A stretch of DNA of 64,000 nt from AC-32 sp963765785 (GCA_963765785.1 CAVXXW010000012.1:1-64000); one strand, 5' to 3'. Shown: positions 31,909 to 41,020, numbered from the stretch's first letter. Notes: generated from the letters alone by a model not told the origin. Translations and numbers: made by a program.

Positions 31909-32769
31909 CTAGCCCGAGCCGGCGCGGGTCGCGACGAACGCGGCGACGTCACGGATCTGCCGCGCGCTGAGCCGCCCCGAGAACGGCGGCATCCCGCCGC
32001 CGCCGTTCGTGACCTTGTCCTGCACGGTCGCGAAGCCGGGGCGCAGCTGGTCGAGGTTCGGGCCGACCTGGCCGCTCGCGTGCGCCGCGGCCAGCGTGTG
32101 GCACGAGCCGCAGCCCGCCGAGCCGAACACCTTTGCGCCCGCGGAAGCCGAGGCGTTCGCGGGAACCGGCGCGCTCGCGGCAGGCGCCGGCGAGGCGGTG
32201 TTCTGGCTGTAGAGCCAGACCGCGCTCGTGTACCAGGCGCCGATCAGCACCGCGAAGAGCAGCCCGCCTGCGAGCGGGAGCACGAGCCGCGGGAAGCGGT
32301 GGAGGCGCACGATCGTCACCTTCGCGGCGAAGGCGCCGTAGACGGCGCAGCCGAGGAGCGAGTGGGCGAGGACGCGGGTGCTCGGGCTCTGAAAGCCGAG
32401 CTTGAAGATGCAGTGGTAGGCGACCGGCAGGGTGCAGGCAAAGGCGAGACGGCCCGACCAGCGGTGGACCGGGTTCACCCACGCAGGCTTCGACCACGGC
32501 AGCTTGCGGAAGATCCAGGCGGCGGTGAAGAGCTGGAAGCAGGCGAGGACGATGGTCGCGGTGGCGAAGCCGGCTTTGAGGTGGATCGGGTCGCTGAAGA
32601 AGAGCCGGAAGTAGCCCTTCGAGCGGGTGCTGTGCGCGGCGAGCAGCCCGGCCGTCAGCGAGCCGACCGCGAAGGCCAGCAGCGGCGCCGCGAGCCAGCG
32701 CGTCGAGCGCTGCTTCGGAGCGGCGGCCGTCAGCTCTGCCACCGCGCTATCGAACAGCAGCCGCGGCAC
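31909..32769 (-). CDS. Membrane protein fused to cytochrome c domain
   Basis: 286 residues. The N-terminal ~190 residues contain four to five helices (WLAAPLLAFAVGSLTAGLLA, AGFATATIVLACFQLFTAAW, LAFACTLPVAYHCIFKLGFQ, VLAHSLLGCAVYGAFAAKV, LVLPLAGGLLFAVLIGAWYT) in a DUF6529-type arrangement with histidines in helices that could hold heme b. After an alanine/proline linker the C-terminus is a c-type cytochrome: heme motif GSAGCGSCHTL and axial Met in GGGGMPPFSGRLS. Expected to pass electrons across or along the membrane. Divergent from the gamma-glutamyltransferase gene. Confidence 0.87.
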   Translation of the reverse strand: MPRLLFDSAVAELTAAAPKQRSTRWLAAPLLAFAVGSLTAGLLAAHSTRSKGYFRLFFSDPIHLKAGFATATIVLACFQLFTAAWIFRKLPWSKPAWVNPVHRWSGRLAFACTLPVAYHCIFKLGFQSPSTRVLAHSLLGCAVYGAFAAKVTIVRLHRFPRLVLPLAGGLLFAVLIGAWYTSAVWLYSQNTASPAPAASAPVPANASASAGAKVFGSAGCGSCHTLAAAHASGQVGPNLDQLRPGFATVQDKVTNGGGGMPPFSGRLSARQIRDVAAFVATRAGSG

Positions 32770-32792
32770 CGGGGCAAGTTAGGGTCGCGGCC

Positions 32793-34469
32793 ATGCGGTT
32801 CACGACCAGGCCCGAGCTGCGCGGCACCTTCGGGATGGTCGCGTCGACCCACTGGCTCGCCTCGGCTGCCGGGATGGCCATGCTCGAGCGCGGCGGCAAC
32901 GCGTTCGACGCCGCGGTCGCGACCGGGTTCGTGCTGCAGGTGGTCGAGCCGCACGCGAACGGCCCCGGAGGCGAGGTGCCGATCATGCTCTACAGCGCCG
33001 AGCGCGACGAGGTGCTGGTCGTCGACGGCCAGGGAGTGGCGCCCGCCGCGGCGACGACCGGCCGCTTCCGAGAGCTCGGGCTGGAGCTGGTTCCGGGAAC
33101 CGGACTGCTCGCGGCCTGCGTCCCAGGCGCGTTCGACGCCTGGCTCCTGCTCCTCCGCGACTTCGGGACGCTCTCGCTCGCCGATGTGCTCGAGCCGGCG
33201 ATCGGCTACGCGGAGCGCGGCTACCCGGTCGTGCCCGGGATCACCGAGGACATCGCCAAGGTCGAGCAGCTGTTCCGCGACGAGTGGCCGACCTCGGCAG
33301 AGCTGTACCTGCCGGCGCCGCAGCCGGGCACGCTCTTCCGCAACCTCGAGCTGGCCGCCACCTACCGGCGCGTGCTCGCCGAGTCCGGCGGCGACCTCGA
33401 CCGGGCGCGCGACGCCTGGTACCGCGGCTTCGTCGCCGACGCAATAGTGACCTTCGTCGAGCGCGAGGGCGGCCTGCTGAGCGGCGACGACCTCGCAGGC
33501 TGGCAGGCGAAGGTCGAGTCGCCGGTCGAACGCGAGTACCACGGCTGGCGCGTGGCGAAGACCGGCCCATGGGGGCAGGGGCCCGTGTTCCTGCAGCAGC
33601 TCGCGCTGCTCGACGGCTTCGAGCTCGAGGAGGGCCCTGAGTACCTCCACACGGTCGTCGAGTGCGCCAAGCTCGCGTTCGCGGACCGCGAGGCCTGGTA
33701 TGGCGACCCCGACTTCGTGGACGTCCCGCTCGACGAGCTGCTGAGCTCGGCGTACGCGGCCGAGCGCCGTGCGCTCGTGTCGGACGAGGCCTCCGGCGAG
33801 CTCCGGCCCGGGAGCCCCGGCGGCCGCGAGCCTCGCCTGCCGACGATCCCGGAGGCGGCGCCGGCGCCCGGAACCGGCGATCCGACCCGCGGTGACACGT
33901 GCCATCTCGCCGTTGCCGATCGGCACGGCAACGCGGTTTCGGCGACGCCGAGCGGCGGCTGGCTGCACGGCTCCCCCATCGTCCCCGGGCTCGGCTTCTG
34001 CCTCGGGACGCGGGCGCAGATGCTCTGGGTCGAGGATGGGCTGCCGGCCTCGCTCGAGCCGCGCAAGCGGCCGCGCACGACGCTCTCGCCGACGATCGCG
34101 CGCCGCGACGGCGAGGTTCTCGCCTTCGGCACGCCCGGTGGCGACCAGCAGGACCAGTGGTCGCTCGTCTTCTTCCTCCGGCTGGTCCACTCGGGACTCG
34201 GCCTGCAGGAGGCGATCGACGCGCCGATGTTCCACACCGAGCACTTCCCCGAGTCGTTCTATCCGCGGCAACCCCGGCCGCGGACGCTGCAGCTGGAGGA
34301 CCGCTTCGGCCCGGAGGCCGTGGCCGAGCTCGAAGCACGGGGCCACGTCGTGGAGCCGAAAGGGCCATGGTCGCTCGGCCGGCTCAGCGCGGCGGGCACG
34401 CTCCCGGACGGCTCGCTCCGCGCGGCCGCCAACGCGCGCGGCATGCAGGGCTACGCCGCCGGCCGCTAG
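32793..34469 (+). CDS. Gamma-glutamyltransferase family protein
   Basis: 558 residues, full length for the family. It opens at ASTHWLASAAGMAMLERGGN and NAFDAAVATGFVLQVVEPH (Ntn-hydrolase core). The self-cleavage and catalytic Thr is in TRGDTCHLAVADRHGNAVS (Thr ~368), and the glutamate site includes GLGFCLGTRAQM and RKRPRTTLSPTI. GGDQQDQWSLVFFLRLV is the typical C-terminal subunit motif. No signal peptide is seen, so it is likely cytosolic, unlike classical exported GGT; oxamate-amidohydrolase-like relatives are an alternative. Confidence 0.93.
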   Translation: MRFTTRPELRGTFGMVASTHWLASAAGMAMLERGGNAFDAAVATGFVLQVVEPHANGPGGEVPIMLYSAERDEVLVVDGQGVAPAAATTGRFRELGLELVPGTGLLAACVPGAFDAWLLLLRDFGTLSLADVLEPAIGYAERGYPVVPGITEDIAKVEQLFRDEWPTSAELYLPAPQPGTLFRNLELAATYRRVLAESGGDLDRARDAWYRGFVADAIVTFVEREGGLLSGDDLAGWQAKVESPVEREYHGWRVAKTGPWGQGPVFLQQLALLDGFELEEGPEYLHTVVECAKLAFADREAWYGDPDFVDVPLDELLSSAYAAERRALVSDEASGELRPGSPGGREPRLPTIPEAAPAPGTGDPTRGDTCHLAVADRHGNAVSATPSGGWLHGSPIVPGLGFCLGTRAQMLWVEDGLPASLEPRKRPRTTLSPTIARRDGEVLAFGTPGGDQQDQWSLVFFLRLVHSGLGLQEAIDAPMFHTEHFPESFYPRQPRPRTLQLEDRFGPEAVAELEARGHVVEPKGPWSLGRLSAAGTLPDGSLRAAANARGMQGYAAGR

Positions 34470-34849
34470 CTCTCGGCAGGCATGTCCTGTACGACGCCGA
34501 CCAGGTGGCCCTCCGGATCCGTGAAGAGACCGAGCGTGACCATGTCCATGATCGTCTCCGGGCCCATCACGCGGGTGCCGCCGAGGCTCTCGGCCTTCTG
34601 GAGCGACTCCTCGACGTCCGGCACGGCGACGTAGAAGGTGACGTGGCCGTCGTAGCCGTCAGGTCCCTGCGCGACGCCGCCGCCGATGCCGAGGTCGCCG
34701 TTGGCCGCCTTGTTGTCGTCGCGCGCGACCATGCCGTAGCTCATCGGGTTGTTCGTGTCGATGTTCCAGCCGAAGAGCTCGGCGTAGTAGCCCTGGAGCT
34801 TCCCGCCGTCCTTGCCGACGATCTCGAAGTGCACGACCGGCTGTCCCAT
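34466..34849 (-). CDS. VOC-family (glyoxalase-like) protein
   Basis: 127 residues. Two paired beta-alpha-beta-beta-beta units: VVHFEIVGKDGGKLQGYYAE then LFGWNIDT, and VTFYVAVPDVEESLQKAESL then GTRVMGPETIMDMVTLGLFT with DPEGHLVGVVQ. The metal-ligand positions appear as His near the start and Glu near the end (DPEGH). This matches the short 27-kDa-antibiotic-type/PF00903 VOC proteins of actinobacteria. Substrate unknown. Stop shares CTAG with the GGT gene. Confidence 0.9.
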   Translation of the reverse strand: MGQPVVHFEIVGKDGGKLQGYYAELFGWNIDTNNPMSYGMVARDDNKAANGDLGIGGGVAQGPDGYDGHVTFYVAVPDVEESLQKAESLGGTRVMGPETIMDMVTLGLFTDPEGHLVGVVQDMPAES

Positions 34850-34980
34850 GTCGGTCTCCTTTCGCGTTCGGGGTCACCTGGTTAGACGGCGGCCGCGGCG
34901 AAAGGTCATCTGTGCCCGAGGCAGACCTTCGACCTCAGCGTCAGAACGGGAAGCCGTCCCGGAAGGGCACCCCTGAGCGA

Positions 34981-35172
34981 CTAGCGCTGAGGCGAAGTGA
35001 CCGCGCGGACGCCCGTCCAGAAGGCGAGCGCCACGCCCCCCAGGGCGAAGACGAGCGACGGCACGTCGCGGCCTTCGAAGAAGAGCAGCAGCGAGCACGC
35101 GAGGCCCGCAGCGCCCGCTGCGAACGCGGTGGGCAGCAGGACGAGCTCGGCCCACGTGACTTCGCGCTTCAC
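34981..35172 (-). CDS. Small two-helix membrane protein
   Basis: 63 residues with two hydrophobic helices (LVLLPTAFAAGAAGLACSLL and LVFALGGVALAFWTGVRAV) and a short charged loop FFEGRDVP. No family recognised. The intergenic stretch on its downstream side (34850-34980) contains no other gene. Confidence 0.6.
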   Translation of the reverse strand: MKREVTWAELVLLPTAFAAGAAGLACSLLLFFEGRDVPSLVFALGGVALAFWTGVRAVTSPQR

Positions 35173-35297
35173 GCTTGAAGCCTAGCCTCGCGCCCCTTAC
35201 GTACCGCGGCGGAGAATGGATCGTTAAGCGTCCGTTGCCAAGTCAAACTCGAGCGGCTGCGCTTCCGTACTTCCTGGCAGAGAAAAGGAGGTACCAA

Positions 35298-35783
35298 ATG
35301 CGAAGAATCGGACTCCTCGCAGCGGCGCTGGCGGTAGCGGCCGCGGCCGCGATCATCGCCGCCGTCCTCGCCACCAACGGTTCCGCGAAGACGAGCGCGG
35401 TCGTCAAGACGATGCACAACGCCTCGCTCGGCAAGACGATCCTGGTGAACCGGAGCGGGCTCACGCTCTACTCGCTCAGCGCCGAGCGGCACGGACGCTT
35501 CATCTGCACGTCGTCCGCCTGCGTCGCGCTCTGGAAGCCGCTCGTCGTCGGCAAGGGCGTCAAGCCGACCGGCGTCAGCGGCCTCACCGTCGTGAAGCGC
35601 CCGGACGGCAGGCGGCAGGTCGCCTTCCGCGGCGCGCCGCTCTACCGTTTCGTGCAGGACACGAAGCCCGGCGACGTCAAGGGCAACGGCTTCAAGGACG
35701 TCGGCGTCTGGCGGCCCGTGACGACTTCCGGCACGGCGACCGCGCCGGCCTCGTCCAACACCATGCCGTCGTACGGCTACTGA
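35298..35783 (+). CDS. Secreted PF03640-type (Lipoprotein_15) repeat protein
   Basis: 161 residues. Signal/anchor LLAAALAVAAAAAIIAAVLA; then the two-part PF03640 motif: LGKTILVNRSGLTLYSLSAE with CTSSACVALWKPLVVG, and GRRQVAFRGAPLYRFVQDT with GDVKGNGFKDVGVWRPV. These are exported proteins of unknown function, often near copper and heme genes. ATG 35298 has AAAAGGAGG upstream. It is the single-domain counterpart of the N-terminal domain of the RTX-like fusion at 24312-26387. Confidence 0.88.
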   Translation: MRRIGLLAAALAVAAAAAIIAAVLATNGSAKTSAVVKTMHNASLGKTILVNRSGLTLYSLSAERHGRFICTSSACVALWKPLVVGKGVKPTGVSGLTVVKRPDGRRQVAFRGAPLYRFVQDTKPGDVKGNGFKDVGVWRPVTTSGTATAPASSNTMPSYGY

Positions 35784-35790
35784 TCCGAAC

Positions 35791-35827
35791 GCGAGCGCCG
35801 CGGCTGAAGCTCAGCTGCGGCGCTCGC
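35791..35827. terminator. Bidirectional hairpin terminator
   Basis: GCGAGCGCCGC and GCGGCGCTCGC are perfect 11-base arms between convergent genes ending at 35783 and 35827. Confidence 0.75.
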
Positions 35828-36538
35828 TACCCGTCGAGCTCGACGCCCTCGCCGAGCGGGAGCCAGCGAAAGCGCCGGCGGATCTCCTCCGGAGCGTCGG
35901 CAAGCTCGACCTCGACCGCCTCACGACCCTCTTTGAAGTGCTTCCAGCCCTCGTAGTGGATCGGGACTGCGACGCGCGGCTCGAGGAGGCGGCAGAGCTC
36001 GATCGCGTCTTCCGCGGTCATCGTGTAGCGAAGCGGCCCGGTCACCGGAAACTGCACGCCGCCGAGATGTAGGACGGCGACGTTCACCTTCACGCGGTCG
36101 GCCACCTGGCGGACGCCGCCGTACATGACGGTGTCGCCGGAGAACCAGAGCGCCCCGTCGGAGCTGCCGTCCACGTCGACGATCGACCGACGGCTTTCCG
36201 GGCGCCTCGAGCGCCGTCGTCTCCCACGGCTCGAGCCCGCGCGTCTCGCCGCCGAGCCGCTTGGCGCCCGCGGCGGTCGTAACGACCGTCCCGGCTGTCG
36301 GCAGGAGCGCGCGGCCGGCCGGGTCGAGGTTGTCGTCGTGGTGGTCGTGCGTGAGCAGGATCGCGTCGAGCGGGCCGAGCTCCGACGCCGGGATCGCCGG
36401 GCCGGCGAGCTTCACCGAGCCCGTTCCCCAGCCGAAGTGGTACGTCCCGCCGGGCGGGTCGAAGGTCGGGTCGGTCAGAATCCGCCAGCCGGCGGCCTCG
36501 ACGAGGACCGTCGGCCCGCCGATGTGCGTGAGCCGCAC
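35827..36538 (-). pseudogene. Metallo-beta-lactamase-fold hydrolase (UlaG-like), frameshifted
   Basis: Start MRLTHIGGPTVLVEAAGWRI and the metal motif LLTHDHHDDNLDPAG (HxHxDH-like) are in one frame. The continuation GALWFSGDTVMYGGVRQVAD, then VAVLHLGGVQF and VAVPIHYEGWKHF (last metal His) are in another. The join lies around 36170-36200, where the segment that usually holds the xxTPARHGP motif appears shortened. Either an inactive gene or an assembly indel plus small deletion. Upstream ATG 36538 is 8 bases from the next gene's stop. Confidence 0.82.
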
Positions 36539-36545
36539 GGGCGGT

Positions 36546-37370
36546 TCAGGCCGACGTGGCCGGTGCGGGCTGGCGCGCGTTCGCCGTCGTCCAGTCGAGC
36601 AGGAAGTCGGCGACCTCTTCCCAGCCGTCCTGGCCCGGGTAGTGGCAGCGGCCCGTGTTCTCCTTGTGCTCGGTCCTCGCCGGCGCCTGGCTTTGCTTCT
36701 TCCAGTTCGTCACGTTGAGCGAGGCCGGGCAGATCCGGTCCTCCGTGCCGGTCGCCAGCATGAGCGGCGCGCGGTGCGGGTTGTCGAACCGCACCTTCGT
36801 CGCGCTGCCCGGGTACGCGGCCTGGAAGAACATCCGCGCCGAGCCGGGGATGTAGTAGCGGTCGTACACGGCATCGGAGTCCTCGCGGCTGAGCGCGTTT
36901 GTGAAGCACCAGTAGAACTGGTCGCGGCTCAGCGGCACGTCGTGGTTCTTGCCGAAGGGGTTCTTGAGCGCCGGAAAGGCCGCACGCAGCGTCGAGAGTG
37001 GCAGCGGGAAGACGCCCTTGGGCGTGGCGGTGCTCAGGGCGACCCCCGCGCTGCCGAGCCCTCGGTCGAGCAGGAGCTGGGTGATCAGCCCGCCGAACGA
37101 ATGGCCGATGACGATCGGCGGCCGCTCGAGGCCGCGGATCAACGTCTCGTAGGAGTCGACGACGTCGATGATCGAAAGCCCGTGCAGCGGCGACGGGTCG
37201 CTGCGCAGCGCGGCAGGCTCCTTGTCGAGGCCCGGCCACGCCGGCGCGAGCACCTCGTGGCCGCGCCCGCGGAAGCGCTCGGCCCAGTGCTCCCACGAGA
37301 GCGGGGTCATCCACATCCCGTGGATCAGGACGATCGTCTGCGGGTCGTTCGAAGGTGCGTCGGCGGCCAT
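36546..37370 (-). CDS. Alpha/beta hydrolase
   Basis: 274 residues. IVLIHGMWMTPLSWEHWAER holds the oxyanion HG motif, PIVIGHSFGGLITQLLLDRG the nucleophile (Ser in GHSFGG, ~97), and LMLATGTEDRICPASL the acid Asp; the terminal His is likely in GRCHYPG (~246). Family of non-heme chloroperoxidase/lipase-like hydrolases. Lies directly upstream of the MBL-fold gene on the same strand with an 8-base gap, so they are probably co-transcribed. Substrate unknown. Confidence 0.88.
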   Translation of the reverse strand: MAADAPSNDPQTIVLIHGMWMTPLSWEHWAERFRGRGHEVLAPAWPGLDKEPAALRSDPSPLHGLSIIDVVDSYETLIRGLERPPIVIGHSFGGLITQLLLDRGLGSAGVALSTATPKGVFPLPLSTLRAAFPALKNPFGKNHDVPLSRDQFYWCFTNALSREDSDAVYDRYYIPGSARMFFQAAYPGSATKVRFDNPHRAPLMLATGTEDRICPASLNVTNWKKQSQAPARTEHKENTGRCHYPGQDGWEEVADFLLDWTTANARQPAPATSA

Positions 37371-37438
37371 ACGTCCCTCCCGGTCGAGTGCGACCCCCCG
37401 GGCACCCTACCCGTCGCCCCGTCGACGGTGACACGAGA

Positions 37439-37480
37439 GCCCGGGCGGCCGCGACTGCGCCGGCGGCCCGGGCCCTCGCG
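37439..37480 (-). terminator. GC-rich hairpin
   Basis: GCCCGGGCGGCCG and CGGCGGCCCGGGC can fold into an imperfect stem just past the stop (37493) of the DUF839 gene. Confidence 0.5.
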
Positions 37481-37492
37481 CCCGCTCTCCCG

Positions 37493-39117
37493 CTAGGAGT
37501 CCCCTGCGGGAAGCACTTCGAACGTCGGGTTGTCGCCGTGCTGCTGCGTGTAGAACCAGCGCCAGTCGTCCTTCCAGAGCTTCGGCGGCTTCGCGCCCAG
37601 GATGCCGTTCGCCCCCGGGTCGCCGTTCGAGACGATTGCGCCGGTGATCTCGTTGTCGCCCTCGTTGCCGAGGCCGGAGACGCCGGAGTCGATCGTCGCG
37701 GACGGGTCACGGCCCTCCGCGAGCCAGCGCAGCGGCTGGTTCGCCGGGTTCGAGTAGTCCGTGTTGACGTTGAACAGCCAGCCGGAGTCGAGCGCGTTGC
37801 GCTGCGTGTGCAGCGTGTCGCCCGCGTCCTCGACGAACGTGACCTGGTTCTTCGAGATGAAGGTGACGTTGTCGAAGCCCGCGTGCGCCGCGTCGCCCTT
37901 GTAGAAGAGCGAGAGCGTGCCGGTGTTCGCCGACGGGGTCTTCTGGGTCAGCTGGAAGATCGACCCCCAGCCCCCGATCGGGTTCTCGACGCTCGTGGCG
38001 TTCGTGTCGCCCGTCTCGTCGAAGTAGTACTGCCGGAACTTGCCGTCCGGGCCGGAAGGCGGCGTTCTCCGGCCGCTTGAACGGCGTTGCGTTGGCCGCC
38101 GTCGCAAGCGTGTTCACCGAGAACGGCGCCGTCCCGTCGGTGGCCGTGTCGTGGATCGTGATCCAGCGCGTGTCGAAGCTCGCGCCATAGGTGTGGAGCG
38201 CGATCTGGTCGGGCGAGTTGAGCGGCGTCTGCGACGACTTGGTGATCGGCGCGCCGGCCGCGTTCAGGACTTGCAGCACCTGGAGCCGCCCGTTCGCCAG
38301 GTCGCCCGGGTGCTTGGGGACGAACCGGTAGACGAAGCTGTTCGGCACCTTCGCAACCGTGGCTCCCTTGTTGGCGCCGCTCGCGTCCTCGCTGAGCCAG
38401 AGGTTGCCGTCCTTGTCGTTCTGGACGCCCTCGTACGCGGCATTTCCGAACGAGCCGACGAGGTTGACGACCGTCGAGGGGTAGCCGGGCGTGGCGGAGT
38501 AGATCGACGGGCCTCCGCCGAGCTCGGTCGTGAACAGCAGGCGCTCCGCGAACGGGTCCCACGTCGAGCCGTCGATCTGCGGCAGGTTCGCGCCGGTCGA
38601 GTCCCTGGTCGCCATCAGCGTCACGCGGTGTGCCGCGTCGGCGTCGAGGTTGATGCGCGTGATGTAGCCGGGCGAGCCGGACTCGTGCCCCTGGAACAGG
38701 AAGTGCGTCCCGTACCAGTAGCTCGGGTCGGCCCCGGGCAGGCTCTGCTTGAAGATCAGGTACGTGTTCTTGTCCGGCTCTGTCTTTGGTGTGGGCCTCG
38801 TGCGTCGGGTTCGACCCCGTCGGGACCATCTGGGGGTCGCCGGCGGCGTTCAGCACGTCGTTGTCGTAGCCGTAGTAGGAGACCGTGCCCGGCGAGCCGT
38901 TCTCGAGCTTCGTCGAGCCCTGCGCGACCACGCTCTGCCGCAGCTCGACCGACAGCTTGCTCGCGGGGGCATAGCCGTCCGACTTCGTGTTCGCGGTCGC
39001 CACGTTGCTGAGCACCGGCGACTCCGGCGGATTCGCGGCCGCTCCCGCGAGGATCCCGCCGGCTAGCGCGGTCGTGGCCAGCACGGCCAGGACCGCGTAA
39101 CGCGTCCTGCGTGACAT
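37493..39117 (-). pseudogene. Secreted DUF839/PhoX-like phosphatase, two frameshifts
   Basis: The start is an intact Sec signal peptide (YAVLAVLATTALAGGILAGA) and KLSVELRQSVVAQGSTKLEN. The frame changes near 38790 within EAH-TK-TEPDKNT, runs through VTLMATRDSTGANLPQIDGS, TWDPFAERLLFTTELGGG and NAAYEGVQNDKDGNLWLSED, then changes near 38055 within FRPDGKFRQYYFDE, and ends PTFEVLPAGDS. Both breaks look like single-base indels and the protein is otherwise complete (~540 residues). DUF839 relatives include calcium-dependent PhoX alkaline phosphatases. Confidence 0.85.
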
Positions 39118-39243
39118 GCAGTTCCTCCTTCTCTCCCTGTCCGTGCGCGCCGGGGATCGGGCGCGCTCGACGGCGACGCTACGAGAGGCCGGAGCGGTCG
39201 TGGGTTACGCGGTTGGTCGAGTTCGGTGTCGAGGCGGTGACGG

Positions 39244-39585
39244 TCAGTCGAGCAGCGGGTCGTGGCCCCAGTTGAGCAGCGAGTAGCGCCAGCGCGTGTG
39301 CGTGACGTCGCCGGCCGGGCGCTGGGCGAGGTGGCGGTGCACGTAGCCGACGACCTTGCGCATGTGCCGGTAGTCGGCGTCGCCGAGCTCGTGCTCCGGC
39401 GAGCGCAGGAGGCGGACGATGCGACGACCCGACGCGTGGCCGACCGACTCGCCGCGGCCGTCGCGCCGCGACCCGACGCTCCGCGACTCCTCGGTCTCGA
39501 GCCACGCTTCGAGCTCGTGCGCCTCGAGGTTGACGACCTCCTGGAACTGGAGCGCGATCCGCTGCAGCTCCTCGGGACGCATCAT
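39244..39585 (-). CDS. DUF3140 family protein
   Basis: 113 residues. LQRIALQFQEVVNLEAHELE and AWLETEESRSVG, then GHASGRRIVRLLRSPEHEL and YRHMRKVVGYVHRHLAQRPA, ending SLLNWGHDPL, are the DUF3140 pattern. The compact basic helical protein often looks DNA-associated, but no function is known. Its ATG overlaps the stop of the ankyrin gene by four bases, so the two are co-translated. Confidence 0.92.
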   Translation of the reverse strand: MMRPEELQRIALQFQEVVNLEAHELEAWLETEESRSVGSRRDGRGESVGHASGRRIVRLLRSPEHELGDADYRHMRKVVGYVHRHLAQRPAGDVTHTRWRYSLLNWGHDPLLD

Positions 39586-40106
39586 GCGGTGAGGAGATCC
39601 GGCAGCCCGAAGTCCGCGGGACGGCGCCCGTCGTCAGCGGCTTGGCTCGGGTCGGCGCCGCGCTCGAGCAGCAGGCGCGCGAGATCCTCGTCGCCGTTCT
39701 GCGCCGCGGCGTGCAGCGCCGTGAAGCCGCCCTCGCCGGCGCGGTTCGGGTCGGCGCCGCGGTCGAGCAGTAGCCGCGCCAGGGGCACCGACTGCACGAA
39801 CGCCGCCGTGCCGAGCGGCGGCACGCGCGCGAAGGAGCTCGTCGCGAGCACGTTCGGGTCGGCGCCGGCGTCCAGCAGCACGCGGGCCGCCTCCTCCTGC
39901 CGGCCGAAGACCGCGAGGTGCAGCGCCGTGAAGCCGTCGTCCGAGAACGCCTGGGCCTGCGCCGGGTCGTCGCGGACGAGCTCCGCCAGCCGGTCGACCC
40001 GCCCGAACGCCGCAGCCTCGAACACGGACTGCTCGCCGTCCGGCGGCAGCAGCCCGCGAGCACGTTCCTCGTCTCCCTCGTACAGCGCCTGCAGCGCCTC
40101 GCTCAT
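39582..40106 (-). CDS. Ankyrin-repeat protein
   Basis: 174 residues from ATG 40106, the only start compatible with the palindrome just upstream. Four ankyrin repeats: SVFEAAAFGRVDRLAELVRD; DGFTALHLAVFGRQEEAARV with LLDAGADPN; PLGTAAFVQSVPLARLLLDR with GADPN; GGFTALHAAAQNGDEDLARL with LLERGADPS. A protein-binding module with no catalytic part. First gene of a unit with DUF3140; divergent from the MarR gene, and possibly under its control. Confidence 0.9.
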   Translation of the reverse strand: MSEALQALYEGDEERARGLLPPDGEQSVFEAAAFGRVDRLAELVRDDPAQAQAFSDDGFTALHLAVFGRQEEAARVLLDAGADPNVLATSSFARVPPLGTAAFVQSVPLARLLLDRGADPNRAGEGGFTALHAAAQNGDEDLARLLLERGADPSQAADDGRRPADFGLPDLLTA

Positions 40107-40129
40107 GCCGCTCCTCTCGTCCGATTCGT

Positions 40130-40144
40130 TAGGTAGCCTACCTA
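40130..40144. promoter_or_regulatory. Palindromic operator between ankyrin and MarR genes
   Basis: TAGGTAGCCTACCTA is a 15-base palindrome centred on one unpaired C, midway between the divergent starts at 40106 and 40150. MarR regulators normally bind such sites next to their own gene, so autoregulation plus control of the ankyrin/DUF3140 unit is likely. Confidence 0.7.
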
Positions 40145-40149
40145 CCAAT

Positions 40150-40575
40150 ATGGGAGAGCGCAACCAGGTCGCCGACCGGCTGCACTCGGCGGCGATCCAC
40201 CTGCTCCGTCGCGCCGCCGAGGGCGATCGCGGCGCAGGGCTCAGCCGCGCGGGCCTCTCCGCCCTCTCGGTGGTGGTCTTCCGCGGCCCGCTCACGCTCG
40301 GCGAGCTCGCCGCCGCCGAGGGCGTGCGCTCCGCGACGATGAGCGGGATCGTCAACGGGCTCGAGCGCGACGCCCTCGTGCGCCGGCGCCCGCATGGCCA
40401 GGACCGGCGCGCCGTCAACATCGAAGCGACCACCGCCGGCCGCCGGCTACTCGACCGCGCGCGCAACGTCCGGATCGACCGCATTGCCTCCAGGCTCGAT
40501 GATCTCTCGGCGGGCGAGCTCGAGGTGCTAGCGCGCGCTGCCGAGCTGCTCGACGAGCGCTTTTCCCCCCGCTAG
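40150..40575 (+). CDS. MarR-family transcriptional regulator
   Basis: 141 residues. Winged helix: LTLGELAAAEGVRSATMSGI as the helix-turn-helix, VNGLERDALVRRRPHGQDRR as the wing with its DRR motif, and VNIEATTAGRRLLDRARNVR following. The dimerisation helices are N-terminal (VADRLHSAAIHLLRRAAEG) and C-terminal (LEVLARAAELLDERF). Ligand unknown. No ribosome site is visible before ATG 40150, suggesting a leaderless message starting at the palindrome. Stop shares CTAG with the relic on the other strand. Confidence 0.93.
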   Translation: MGERNQVADRLHSAAIHLLRRAAEGDRGAGLSRAGLSALSVVVFRGPLTLGELAAAEGVRSATMSGIVNGLERDALVRRRPHGQDRRAVNIEATTAGRRLLDRARNVRIDRIASRLDDLSAGELEVLARAAELLDERFSPR

Positions 40576-41020
40576 CCGGCTCGGCTCAGGGCGATCTCGG
40601 TCTCCGGGTCGAAGAAATGGAGCGGGGCCGGGTCGACGGCGAGCGTCACGACCTCGCCGCGCTCACACGACGAGCGCGAGTTGAGGCAGGCGCAGAGTCG
40701 GAGCCCGAGTCGAGCTCGAGCGCGTCGGCGTCGAGGTGGACGATCACCTGGATGTCCTGGATTCCCGTGACGATCCCCGACCACGTTGCGCCGCCGTCGG
40801 TGCTCTTGAGCAGGGTGCCGAGGTCTCCCGCGGTGTAGGTCGTGCCACCGGCGGTCGCGAGGGTCGTCAGGTTCGAAGGCCCAGCAGCGGGTTGCCCACG
40901 TACCAGCCGGAGCCGGGACTTTTGACGCCCGATTGGGCGCCCGAGAGGACGAACAACGCAAAAAGGGCCGCCAGCACACCCCGGCCAGCAGCGCACGCCA
41001 GGTCGGGCGGCCAAAGGTCA
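40572..41020 (-). pseudogene. Chimeric relic: YCF48-like start joined to sugar-ABC ATPase C-terminus
   Basis: Reading down the minus strand, a hydrophobic leader (GVLAALFALFVLSGAQSG) and GSGWYVGNPLLG are followed, after a frame change, by NLTTLATAGGTTYTAGDLGT and LLKSTDGGATWSGIVTG, a repeat of photosystem-assembly (YCF48/BNR) propeller type. It then changes to VIVHLDADALELDSGSD and finally to RGEVVTLAVDPAPLHFFDPE with TEIALSRAG. That last piece is the C-terminal OB-like end of UgpC/MsmX-type sugar ABC ATPases. Two unrelated genes have been fused by deletion and several frameshifts. Not functional. Confidence 0.7.
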
